Assembly: GCA_021234155.1 (NCBI GenBank)
Contig: JAJEKV010000014.1
Coordinates: forward strand, 6,711,563 to 6,775,562
Direction of reading: 5' to 3'
DNA length: 64,000 nucleotides
Source of the DNA: Isoetes taiwanensis
Taxonomy: Eukaryota; Streptophyta; Lycopodiopsida; Isoetales; Isoetaceae
Positions 19,418-30,980 of this stretch are shown here, one piece after another. The notes under the pieces were generated by a model that had not been told where the DNA came from, did not search any database, and saw nothing but the letters and a program-made list of their open reading frames with translations. Position numbers and translations under genes: made by a program. The number at the start of each line of letters is the position of its first letter. The stretch's first letter is position 1.

Positions 19418-20127
19418 GGTTGGGGCAGGGTAGCCCTTAAGGACGAAAGTTCGTCAAAAGGCTATTTTTTAAGGGTATCGAGAAATTTTGACGCTATGGT
19501 TTAGTAGGGCCCGTTATAGATGAAAAAAATAAAATTAGCCAACTTTTCTACAAACAAATCTCACTCCACTTGAAAATTCGCCATATCCACTAAGCGTCAT
19601 AACTATGGATTCGCCTTATCCTCTACCCTCCTTCTCGAAAATTTCTTAAGGAATTGCCTAATATTCTAGGCTTTCTTCATAACCTTATCTATTCTCTATA
19701 TCCATCCAGATATATATGATAATTTTAAGAGTTATTTTTGTAGCTATTGTTTTTCAAATACTTCTAAGGATGCATTGGAGAGCATTTCTTTACAGACCTC
19801 CCTTTTAATAGATTTGTTTTATCTACAAGGATAAGCCATGTTCTCATTTACAAAGGTTTCATGCAACTATAGCTATAATGTGTTTGTGTCCTTGATTAAA
19901 TATGGATGCCGGTGAATAAAAGTTCGCCACAGAAATTGCACTTGGAAAATAAAAACACTTAAATCTTGGCAAAATAATATTGGCCATGATTTGCCTAGAT
20001 TTCTATAAAAAACATTCATGTCTAGAAAACATTCGCCAGCATAACTAATCTTGCAACTCTATTATTTGCCCGACCTTCTAAATTATGCTTAGACAAATTT
20101 GGCCTTAAGGGCAACCCTGGGTTGGGG
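19418..20127. mobile_element. Non-autonomous hAT element with 8-bp target duplication
   Basis: The element itself is 19426-20119 (694 bp). The left terminus CAGGGTAGCCCTTAAGG and right terminus CCTTAAGGGCAACCCTG are inverted repeats with one mismatch, and CAGGG is a usual hAT start. The flanking 8 bp, GGTTGGGG, are identical at 19418-19425 and 20120-20127, the exact length of a hAT target duplication. No transposase frame is inside. The perfect duplication and 16 of 17 matching ends suggest a fairly recent insertion. Confidence 0.9.
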
Positions 20128-23100
20128 GACCAGCTTATCCTTCTTTGTTTGGCATGAGGACATTTTGGCAGCATAAAAGAGCTATGCACACATTCTACAC
20201 ATCTTTGTCTAACTTTTGTCTAAAACATATGTGCAAGTGCTAGAAGTATGAAGACTCTCATTTTTGAAGATCACAAGTTGACACCTTTGAGAACCAAGGG
20301 AAGGACATTCATTGGATATCATGCGAGCATGGCAAGGAGAAAAGATTCAAGCAAATATAGTTGAATTTGAAGTTTGGAAGACCTCTCAAGAATGAAGCTT
20401 GGAAGACCCCTCAAGATTCCTTGGTATGTGGCTAGTTTCAAGTCATCTTGGCACTTTTCCAAAATTTTTGACCTAAGTAAAGTCATTTTGATACCCTAGG
20501 TGACATGTCATCATTCCATGGTGCCACATCAACTCCAAGCACTTCCACATCATCATGCACATGTCATCCACATCATCTCCACTTCATAAAAAGTTTTGAC
20601 TAGAAAAAAGGTTATTTTGCCACTTTGCTTGACACATCATCACCCCTCAATGCCATGTCATCACTCATTTGCCAAATCACCCCATCAACTTGCCACATCA
20701 TCGAATTTGACTTCCATTTTGAGCCAAAGAGTCAAATGCTTTTTTTGCAAGAAGATTCTCCCATCTTGTAGATCATCAAAAAAGATTCCTTGTAAAAAAA
20801 AATTTATGAAAAAGACCCCATATATTGACCTTCATTTTTAAGTTCTTGGGATTCGTGTCAAATTTGAAAAAACAAAAAAATATTTCCTATCTACCCCCGC
20901 CTAGTCACTCATCCCATCCAGTCTCTCACATGCAGGCGGGGCAAAGACGGGAGACAAAGACGACAATTGTTAATAGCCACGCCAGAGTATAGATTTTATA
21001 CCCAAGCCACCTTTTCTAAAAATGCCTGTGGGATATTGTTTCCAAAATCTTCAAGAACCCTAAAATCTTGTCATGCCAAGATCCAGCCTTTCGTCTCGAT
21101 TCAACTGCCTAATCATAGCAAAACACCCCCGAATCCACCTATTCTAAGCCAAGAACCCTAAAACTAAGCTAAAGGACAAGGATTTGGGCCGGATTTGCCA
21201 AGAACAGGCCGGAAATAGGGGAAGTAGTGTTCAGAGAATTTTTGAGGGCTTTGGGCGCAGGAACTGTTCAAGACATCTTTGATAGATACTGGTTTGACTG
21301 ACTATAGCTTGAATCTGCCTTCCTTGCTTCATAAATCCACGGATTAGTTGAAGCAAATTGCTTAATTGCTATTGTGTGACTTCTTTTTATTTTGTGCCCA
21401 AGACATCAGAGCTTGGGAGTGATTTGATTGACTGTGTGATATTTATATGAATGAAAATCCGACCCTTGGCACTGAAATTATATTCGATTTGCATTCAACA
21501 TTGCAAATGAGGTATAGTGAAACGGTAAAAGTGATATCTGAAGAAGTGAAAATCAAGCCTAGCAGATCTCAGGAAGATTGCATTACATTCTGCATTCTGA
21601 ACAAGTCAAAAAAAAAAAGATTGAACTGTTTAAGGTTAGAGTTGTTTGTTATATTGATTATTTTAAGCAAGTTCCAGCACTGCATTCCGAGTTGCACATT
21701 GCATAGAGGACCACCAGAGTGAATAAGAAGTATTAAATCTCATAAGCGGTGTCAAAAATCATTCTACAAAAGCCTATTTGCTATTTTTGCAAAATTATAG
21801 CATTCTGATAAAAAATCAACCATCTCGATCATTTGTGCATTGATTCTTATTAAACAAGCTGATTTTCCCTGATGCACACATGTTAGAGATGTCAGGATTG
21901 TTAAAAGTCAAAAAAAGATTACTAAAATATGACCTACAAAAATTTGCTTCTTGTTTTGGCTTTGTAACACTTTGTGCAAAAAAATTGATTTCAAGGTATT
22001 TCTTTGCCAAAAAACTTGCTGATCCTTGTGTGCAGATCTGTCAGAGATGAGACTAAGTGTCAAAAGTTGAAAAAGATTCATACTTTTAAAGTTGCAAAAA
22101 TTGCTCAATGGCAGGGATATTGACCAAGTTTTGACTTGGTCAGGACTACAAATATGAGAGATCTCTGCAAGTCTACTGACATCTGACTTTTGGCCCTAGA
22201 TTTCTTGAGTCTTTGAGCAGTCTTTTGAATTGAGATCGTGTCAAAGTTCGAACTAGCTAGCAAATGACACCAGTTTTGTTGAAGACACTTTTTTCTTATT
22301 TTGGGAAAGCAGTGCTAATTCTTGCATAGAGTGGTTGCCTGAAGCAATCTGGAGGTTTTAAGCCATCGAGGTTGAAGGTTTGCCAGGAACACCTTCAACA
22401 CAGGTGAAATTGGATAGAATGCGAAGTGAAAAGGTGGAATGTCCGGTAAAACTGCCGCTGAAGGGAAGACCAGTTTAAAATAGAAACATTCGTGACTTGA
22501 TTTTTGTTCGACATTCTTTAGAAGAATATGTGCCACGTGGCAAGGCATAACAGGCGGACGCGACAGAATTGCTTTCACCCTGTTTTTACGTAATACGAAA
22601 AGCTAGGTTGTTTGCCATTTTATTGGTTTCTATATTTATTTATCACTGGTTTATTTTCGCTTGGCTTTTCCCTCTGATCCTATGGCTTTTGATCCTCAGC
22701 TGTCCTAATACAATCACAAACGAAAAACTAGAATGAAAATAAATACAAGAAAAGGCCGTGTCTTCCAGAAGCTATGGTGCGAAGAGGACATGAAAATAAT
22801 ACATCTTTTCGATTGCATCTTCTTTCTGAAAGGATCGAAAAAGGGGAATTGACGACACCTTGTTGCTGCTTCCAGCGATCCCGATATTTTGTAAAATTAT
22901 AATAAGGTGCCAAAGCACTACACATTGTCGCTATGCCATTACTAGCATTAGACATACTGCTTAGCCTTATCAATTTATGATTGAAATCTCTAGTTCATGA
23001 TTAGTTAACCTACTCCATCCTATGATTGTATCTCCTAAAAATAGAGATTTTAAGAAAAAAATAAAAACTTAAGAAGAAACTAATGTTTCGTGAAAAGGAT

Positions 23101-23460
23101 GACATAACCTTCCCAAACTCCAAGCCTAGTAACAACTTGCAATATGTATACAAGAATGCCACTCTAGATGACATTCTCGTGTGGAAAGATTGTCGACACG
23201 TCGGCAATGCTGACAGTGTTGACACATGAAAATGTCACTTAAAGTGATGTTTGTGTTACGTGAACCCCTCCCCCAAAAAAAAAAAAAAAATCCATAAAAG
23301 CCGGCTCACCGCACCTATCGAGTCCCCATGACGTCTTTTTGGGATGACACTTGCAGCCCAGGGGGCCCTGTAGCCATGCTCAGCAAGTTTCCACCTCCAC
23401 TTTACAATTGTGTCTGTTATATGATGCTCAATCTTAGCATAGCATCCATAGCCAGATGAT
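20128..23460. other. Intergenic stretch with CACATCATC-rich sequence and a diverged local repeat
   Basis: No supported gene. 20500-20720 is rich in CACATCATC and TGTCATCA. A loose duplication is visible around 21857-21925 and 22010-22085, where a CTTGCTGAT or AGCTGATTT block is followed by GCACACATG or GTGTGCAGAT, TTAGAGATG or TCAGAGATG, and AAAAAGATT. A run of A follows 23274. Confidence 0.45.
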
Positions 23461-23674
23461 TTCCTGTGCACATGCGAAACACAATCGCCACGACGATTGA
23501 AACACCATGTAATGACCGTCGTGCACAGATGTGGTTGTAACTTTCTTCTCGGGTATCAGAATTTGATGATCTTTAGTGCGTTGGGAAGCTGATTTCGAGA
23601 GCTTTCAGATGGCTGCATCAGGTACTTCTTTGCTGTTAGACCTGCCGGATTTGCTGTTTTAAATCTCGGCCATT

Positions 23675-25400
23675 ATGGCGATGCGAGTTTCTTCTTCCAA
23701 AGTGGCTCTGCAGTCTTCAATTTCCTCACGGCCAGTGCCAGGTGAGTCTGTAGCAATGCACAATAATCCTTTGGCTCTTCCTCAGGGTCCTGCATATAAA
23801 GGAGGGAAACTAGATTCTCTACAGATGATTTCCCTCAGTTGCCTCCACGAGGCCATGTTTCTGATATTTCTGCACCTGTTGTTGCTACTGCGGGTCAGAT
23901 TGCATCTTCTGATAACGCTTCCACTCCCCCTGTTCCTCCACCTTCAGCCTCTTCGCCTGCCTTACCTTGGAGAGCGGTTGCCACTGCCAACAGAAACACC
24001 CACGAGCAATTTGGTGAGTGGATTAAGAAAGACATGCCTTCAACAGTTTCTGCAGCTCGAGTCTCTGCTGCTATGGATATGATGGTTTAGAATAATAGAA
24101 AGGATATTGGTAGTTTGCTTAGTGAGCTTCAAGCAAAGGAGAGCCAACTTGATTTTGAATTGCCTCCTGTGGATGTCTTCTATCAAACAGAGGTGTGTAG
24201 AGATACTCTGATGGCATCTGGCTACAATGTTGTGCGGATTAATCATGATTTGCACAAGAGATGTATCAGTAACTTGATGTCATTTGGTGTGGTGGGCCAT
24301 TATACCAGTGCGTATCTGGATATTAGGAAGCTTGGTTGCTGGTTGACTGGCCATCTTCGCAGGATTAGTCTTCCCGTTTATCGCACCTTGAAAATGCTTG
24401 GCAAGCACTTCTTTTTGGTTATGTTTGATGATGTTGTTGTTGCTGATCAATTGGTGGCCCGAGGTGTTGATCCTATGTGGAGTGATTACGTGTTATACCA
24501 ACCTTATTCTCCTGGCTTCTCAATGGGTATGAGTAATGCTTTAAAGATGCCTTGTTGGTTTTCTATTTTAAATCTTCCACCTGACCTTCTTGTGTCGGAC
24601 TTCCTTATCAGTGTTGCTAATGGTTTGGGTACTCACTTGGCTCATTCTATAGTTGATGGTGCTAAGATTTGTGTCTCTGCCTTGTGGCCACACTCTGCCT
24701 AGTTCAGTTATCATCAATAGTGGCCCTATGTTCCTCAAATTTGATTTGCAGCTACTGAATGGTCCTCAACTTGCTAATTTGTTTCTCCAACTTGAACTCT
24801 TTGCAAATTGCTAAGCGGGATCGCCCTGTCAATGTTCCTATTTCCTCTCCGCCTCTCACTTCTGCTCCCCCCAGAGCTGCGCCTCCTCAGTCCACGTCCT
24901 TCAATGATGCAACTGGTAAGGATGTTGATATGCCCTCTGCCTCTAGTATGCAGTCTGCACCAGTTTTTAGTGCTGATGCTAGAGCTAAGCAGCAGGAACG
25001 GCGTGAGAGAGCTACAGATGGCTGGACAAAAGTTAATTTGAAGAAAGCTGCCCCTAATAAATTTGCTCAGTCTGCCTCTCAGGTGGCACATCCTAGTGGA
25101 GATGGACATGGTAGTGCACAACAACATGCCATCATTCCTTTATCAGAGGCTGAGGTTCTTTGTGGAGGGCCAGAGTAGAGAGGAGGCTCTCCCTTGCCAC
25201 AATCTACACATAACATGGAGAGGGTGGAGCAGAGCGGAGGCTCCCCTCTGCCAATTGGTCCAGGACACAATGGAAGGGTGGAACAGAGAGGAGGCTCCCC
25301 GTTGCCACTTATTCGCACATGGTGGGCAGACCTCTCAGATGCAGCTAATCTTCTAGGGTTCATTGAGATGGATGTGGAGCATCCTCAACTGCCCACATGA
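23675..25400 (+). pseudogene. LINE family I ORF1 (DUF4283-like)
   Basis: ATG at 23675 (MAMRVSSSKVALQ). The central part (24115-24702) has the plant LINE ORF1 RRM-like DUF4283 pattern: a KHFFLVMFDD strand, then a LNLPPDLLVSDFL block corresponding to the usual W-x-x-L/I-x-x-LP segment. Stops at about 24088 and 24700 and a frame change interrupt it. The last part is in frame through one TAG at 25176 into three copies of an 18-residue repeat containing GGSPLP. It ends at TGA 25398-25400, overlapping the ORF2 ATG. Family role: nucleic-acid binding in the retrotransposition particle. Confidence 0.75.
25174..25310 (+). repeat. 54-bp in-frame minisatellite in ORF1
   Basis: GGAGGCTC recurs at 25182, 25236 and 25290, exactly 54 bp apart, encoding 18-residue repeats with RVEQ-x-GGSPLP. 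The first unit carries TAG where the others have CAG. Confidence 0.85.
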
Positions 25401-28400
25401 ATATTCTTTCTTGGAATGTTAGGGGAAGTGCCTTCTTCCCCAAGCAAAAGGAGTAGGTTGTCCCTCTATCTATCTACGTTCTCCATGGATCTATGTTATT
25501 TTCAGGAGCACAAGTGCCATAAAGGCGATGTTCAAAAGCTGGCTAACATTTTGGGGCGTGATTATAATGTGCTTGTGGCGGTTGCTGATTCTGCTAAAGC
25601 AGGCGTTCTTACTGCATGGAAGCCCTCTTTGAATGTCACTTTCACTCAAGTGGACAGGTTTGGTCATTGGATAATTGTTAAGTGGAAAGAGCGGGGGCAA
25701 GAATGCGGTTTAGTGAATGTTTATGCTCACAATTGTCCATGTCAAAGGGGAGCTTTGTGGGCCTCTGTTCGTAGCAAAGTTCTCAGGCTAGGCAATAATG
25801 TGGCATAGTTGCTCATAGAAGATCTTAATATGGTTGAAATTGAGACAGACAGGTGTGGCAGGGGATCATAGGTGATTCAGGGATTTGAGCGGGAGCAATG
25901 GCAACGTCTGCTGCATGATTGTGGCCTTGTGGAGATCGAGGGTGATCAATCCTTTACATGGTGCAATGGATGGACAGGCAACGGTAGAGCTTACGCCCGA
26001 CATGATCGCGGCTATTATAATGCAATAGCTGCTGATTTTCTTTAGTTGCAGAGAACTAATTTGTTGGATAGTGCAATCTCAGATCATAATCCACATGGTT
26101 CTCCACCGGACGACCTCTATGGCGAAGAGCTACAAAAACTTACTTCAAGCTCAATACTAAGCATTTGAAGGATAGTGAATTCATTGCAGGTTGTAGGAAT
26201 GCGTGGTCTCGTGAATTCTCTCGTAGTGCTGGCATGGCTGGTGTTGTTGCTGCTCTCAGGGCTGTAAAATCCTTTGCAAAGTAGTGGGGTCATACACAGG
26301 TGGTTCAGATTAGAGGCCAATTAACCAAGTTGTATCAGGAGTTACAGAGATGCCGCGCTCTTGCCCCTTCTTCTAGTATCAGAGAGAAAGCAAACTTGAC
26401 AGAGATTAAAGCCATTGAGACGGCTCATGTGAATCAAGCTAGGATAAAGGCAGAACTGGAATGGTTTAGATCTGGTGATAGATGCTCTCACTTCATTTTT
26501 TGGGCCGCTAAGAGAAGGCGTATGATGGCCTCTATTAACTCCCTTATCTTGCCTGATGGGTCAGAGTGTTCTGATCAGGTTCAATTGAAGCAGTATCTCC
26601 ATGACCACTTTTTTTCATTTTTTTTCAGACATCAGTTGCCCTTTCAGGAGGATATGCAATCTGCAGCCTTGTCGAAGGTCCACCCCCATTGTGTCAGCTG
26701 AGCAGCGTGCACATCTAGAATCAGACATCACCAAAATGACTTACATTCAGCTGCTTCTCTTTTAAAAAAGGACAAGTGCCCTGGCCTAGATGGTTTTCTA
26801 GTGGAATTTTTCCAGAAATATTGGGATTGGTTGGGTTGCGATCTTTACAGTGCTTTATGTGAGTTTCGTAGGTTCATAAGTTTGGATAAGATCCTCAATA
26901 CTAGCTGCATTTCTCTTATTCCCAAGTGTAAAGAGCCAAAGACAATATCTGATTGGTGCCCTGTTACATTATTGTCTTCCATGTATAAAATATTTGCGAA
27001 GGCCCTTGCAGAAAAAATGCGTGATGTCTTAGCTGTATCAATCTCTCCTACTCAATCTGGATTCTTGCCAAGGAGGAGCATTTTAGACAATGTTGCTGCT
27101 GCTTATAAGGGTATGTATTGGGCAATTGAAAGGTCTGCATATAATCTATCTTAAATTAGATTTTGCCAAGGCATATGACAGTGTGGATTGGGAATTTTTG
27201 GAAAAAAGTCTCTTAACATTGGGCTTTGGTCAGCAGTTCACCAGTGATGTTATGAAGCTCCATATCTCGGCACGGTCTACTGTGTTGTTTCGGGGGAAAC
27301 CCTCCACTGTTTTTACGGTTGGGCGGGGTGTTCGTCAAGGATGCCCATTAGCTCCACTTTTGTTCACAGTAGTAGTTGAGGTCCTCTCACAGTTATTTGC
27401 TAAGGCTGTGCAGGATGGGATAGTCCAGGGGTTAAGTATGGAGGATGGTTCACAGGAAATTTGTAATCAGTATGCTGATGATACGTTTCTCTCTCTTGTT
27501 GCTGATGCGGACAATCTTCAGAATGCAAAGCTTCTTCTTGATACTTTCTCTTTCATATCTTCGCTCTGTGCACATTGATTGAGGATAGCAGGAATCGCCG
27601 GCAAAACCTGTACTGTTGTTTCGTGGATTTTACAAAAGCTTTTGACACAGTGCCCCATGACAGGCTATGGGATAGACTGCGGCAGCTGGGGACCCCCCTT
27701 GATTTGCAGAATGCAGTATATAGGCTATACGAGGCATGTTCAGGCCATATCACATCGTCAGGACAGCCGGTAATCAGTAGTATTGGAGTGCGTCAGGGTT
27801 GCCCCCTCTCCCCCACACTCTTTGGCCTATACATTGACTAATTGGAAGATTGGCTCTCTGAGCATGGAGGTGCGGGCGCCCATCTCATGCATCACACAAT
27901 CCGGCAACTCATATATGCTGACAATGTCAACCTCCTGGCCTATACTCCAGAGGACATGCAACGTCACCTGGATGCTCTTGACACTTTTTGCCGATTCACT
28001 GGCATGCGAGTTAACTTGGCCAAAACTAGGGTGCTGCTAGTTTCATCATCCCGCCAGCCAAGGCTTCCCTCATTCACTTACCAGGAACAAGATGTAGAGG
28101 TGGCTCCGACCTACAAGTACTTGGGGATTGAGTTCTCAACTACCACCCATTGGGATGCTACCATCAGGTTGCAGGTCACAGCATTGGAAAGCACTATATA
28201 CCATGGAGAACAACAGCCACAAGGCAGAGTTGTATGCCTGGGGCCACCAGTCACACTTGTTTGGGGCCTTGGTCGAGCCGGTCCTTTTGTATGGGGCAGA
28301 AGTGTGGGGTCCGGTGATATCCCTCAACACCTGGAATGACCTCGAGCAGGCGCAGAAGGCCTTCTTGACACGAGCCCTTGGGGTGAAGTCCACAGTTCCA

Positions 28401-30842
28401 TACCAGATCCTATTCCAGGAGACAGGCTTTCTACCCCTTCAACGGGCTGCATTGGAACGCATCATTTACTTCCAGAAGGTGGTCGCTATGGCTGATACAC
28501 GTTTGCCCAACCTTGCTTTGGCCATGGCGATGGGTCCCCAACGCCTGAAATCCTACTGGAAGGACAAGCAAGCTCAGTGGTTCTCACGCTGAGGTGTACA
28601 GGCAAACAAATGCGTACATGTGAGGAAAAAGATAGATCACAAGGCACTTAAGCTGTACCTAGATGCTACTTTCCTTCGCAAGCTCTGGGATGCAGATGCT
28701 CTGACGCACGTTAAGCTGGCACACTATCAGCAGCAAGTCAATCCTAGGCTCACGAGAGGCCCACACCAGTACTTGTACACCCAGCTGCCCATGAAGAAGC
28801 GCAGACTTATAGCTTCCATTTGCACGGGTGCACATCGCCTCCGCATTGAAACAGGACGTTGGGCTCGGGAAGCGCGAGAGCAAAGGCTTTGCCAGTGTTG
28901 CCACCGGGGCGCCATTGAGGATGAATGTCATGCCCTCCAGATCTGCCTAGCGTTTGCCCATATCCGAGAGCGATATGTTCGATTACTAGTGCCTGGCCAG
29001 CGTCAGTGGGTTTGTTGGGGTCATACCTCAATGAGGTTATGGATGCACGGACTCAGTTGTGTCCTCCGGGACGGTATTGAACTATCCTATACAATTGTAC
29101 AGCGTGCCAGCATACTTATTACTGCTAAGGTTTTTCCCTCGAAAACCCTTCGGGGCGGGGCTTTTTTAATCCTGTCAGTAATATGCTTGCTGCTCTATTT
29201 TTTGTTTGGGTCCCATAGGCCAATCGGTCTCCGTGGATGCAAAAAAATCTATTCTATTCTATTCTATTCTTTAGCATCTGGAGTTCTTGTTAGTTGACCA
29301 AAGTGTTCTGCATTATGATGAGGTTGTGCCTCCTTGTGCTTCTGATTTTCCTTGGAAGGTGCTTCCTTATGGGAAGGCTATTAAACTTCTTAGTATTCCT
29401 GTGGGCATTCATATTTCTACCTCCGATGCTTGGGATATTATCATAGAAGGGTTGCGAAAGCATTTGTTTTGGTGGAATACTACTGAGCTCTCTCTGCCAG
29501 CACGAATAACTGTTGCTAAGCATGTTTTAAGTAATTCCCACATCTATATGGCCTCTGCCCTTCTGGCTTCTCAGTCAAAATTTCAGGTGATTATTACCAT
29601 TGTCCGTAATTTTATTTGGGGTGGGAATGAGGAGCATGCTGTGGTCAAGGTTGCATGGTCCAAATGCACTAGGCCAAAATTTGCAGGTGGTTTGGGTATG
29701 ACAGACTTCCATCTGCAGAGTAAGATTCTGATGTCTAAGTTCATCTGGCGGATCCTTAAGGATATGGTTGAGTCACCTGGAGTGCGGTTGGTGAAGCAAT
29801 CACTTGGTCATTGTGTTCCGTTTGGGAAAGCTTCGTTAAAACCTCTTCTTCCGTGGAGTCTCTTTTATCAGCTATGCCCTTTTCCTAATGCCTCCCCTTT
29901 TTTGAAAGGCTTGCTGGAGTCTTGGGAGACAGTATGGACCTTATTTTGTATTGATCTTGCTGCATGTCATCAGTTGAGTGCCCCTTGTTGGTGGATACCT
30001 GTGGAAAACAATCTCCCACTTCGTGCTTCAGTTCATCCATTAACGCAACGACGCTGGAGGTTAGCAGGAATCTTAACAGTTGCAGCATGGTATGATTCTG
30101 GCCAATTAGCGACTTGGCAAATCTTTCAAACAAAGTTCTTATTGTCTCAATGGGACAGACCTATTTGGCAAAAGATTGCTAGTACTCTGCCATTGGTTGC
30201 TCCAGAGGCTATCGAAGGGCCTACCAAAGTGTTCACGAGCATAGGCTTGTTAACTCTATGTATAGGCTGCTTGTCAATGGTGATATCCTTCCGCCATCTG
30301 CTAAGTGGTCCCTTTAGCTCTCATCTCCTAGTTGGAGACGTATGTGGACTTGGGCTTAGGATAAACTACTCTATCCTAAGGTGGATGTGCTTTGGTGGCA
30401 GATTCTTCACAGATGCCCTCGGGTGAATGTGCTTGTCCACAGATTTGATCCTCGAGTGTCAGCACTCTGCCCACTGTGCAAGCAAAGGGACGAGACCATT
30501 GAGCATTGTTTCTTTTTATGTGATCATCTCCAGCCTGTTTGGTCTTGGCTGCATTCTCTTTTTCATGTGACATTGACAAGTCAGCAAGTGCTTCTGGCTA
30601 TTTATCCGGATACTTGGAATAAGGTGCGGAGTCAAGCATTTCATTTGGCATCAGGATGGTTGTTGTGGTCCATCTGGAAGCGCAGAAGATTGTGTATCTT
30701 TCAGGGTTTGGATATTCCTCCTACAGTAGTCCTCCAGGACGCACAAGCTAGAATCGCTAAGGCCTATCATTGTTCTTCGCTTGCTCCTGCGAAGCGACAG
30801 TTGATATTTGAGTCTTATTTGAGTGTGTTGTCTTATTCATAG
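25397..30842 (+). pseudogene. LINE family I ORF2: endonuclease, reverse transcriptase, zf-RVT
   Basis: ATG at 25397 begins MNILSWNVRG, the start of APE-type endonucleases, followed by FQEHKCHKGD and LVNVYAH, and SDHNPHG near 26080. Reverse transcriptase follows from about 26300: CISLIPK, GFLPRRSILDNV, LKLDFAKAYDSVDWEFL, GVRQGCPLAPLLF and the catalytic QYADDTFL at about 27470. A foreign LINE interrupts at 27553. Coding resumes at 29273 (ASGVLVS), continues through FIWGG and GGLGMTDF, and ends with a zf-RVT segment (ALCPLCKQRDETIEHCFFLC) and a WSIWKRRR motif near 30690. Numerous stops and frameshifts are present. This enzyme family nicks DNA and reverse-transcribes its own mRNA at the site. Confidence 0.85.
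27554..29272 (+). mobile_element. 5'-truncated LINE (family II copy A) nested in family I
   Basis: Begins abruptly inside a reverse transcriptase (LYCCFVDFTKAFDTVPHDRL) and continues GVRQGCPLSPTLFGLYID, then IYADN where YADD is expected, so the catalytic site is mutated. A TAA follows LYID at 27839. The end is a conserved tail with CCCATAGGC and GGTCTCCGTGG, then a (TATTC)n microsatellite at 29248-29270 in place of poly(A). The host frame resumes directly (TTTAGCATCTGGAG). The duplication at the joint is short and blurred by TTCTTT. Confidence 0.85.
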
Positions 30843-30980
30843 GCTGGTGGTTCTATTCAGTGGATCATGATTATCCTCTGAAATTTTATTCCCGCCTCTA
30901 CATTTGTATCTGGCTTTTGGCTTGGTGTTTCAATAAAGTTTGTCGTTCTTCAAAAAAAAAAACAATTCCTGTGCACATGC

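Larger units (their letters stand above)
23461..30980 (+). mobile_element. Full-length decayed L1-like LINE with 15-bp target duplication (family I)
   Basis: The element occupies 23476-30965 and includes a later insertion of about 1.7 kb. TTCCTGTGCACATGC flanks it exactly at 23461-23475 and 30966-30980. It ends with AATAAA at 30932 and a run of 11 A at 30952-30962. It carries ORF1, then ORF2 with endonuclease, reverse transcriptase and a carboxy-terminal zinc-binding zf-RVT region. Many stops and frameshifts show it is dead. A short fragment of the same family lies at 62280-62703. Confidence 0.92.

Noticed and set aside
21447-21722. Open frame of 91 codons between the hAT element and the family I LINE
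   Set aside because: Low-complexity composition, no homology pattern and no supporting neighbours.
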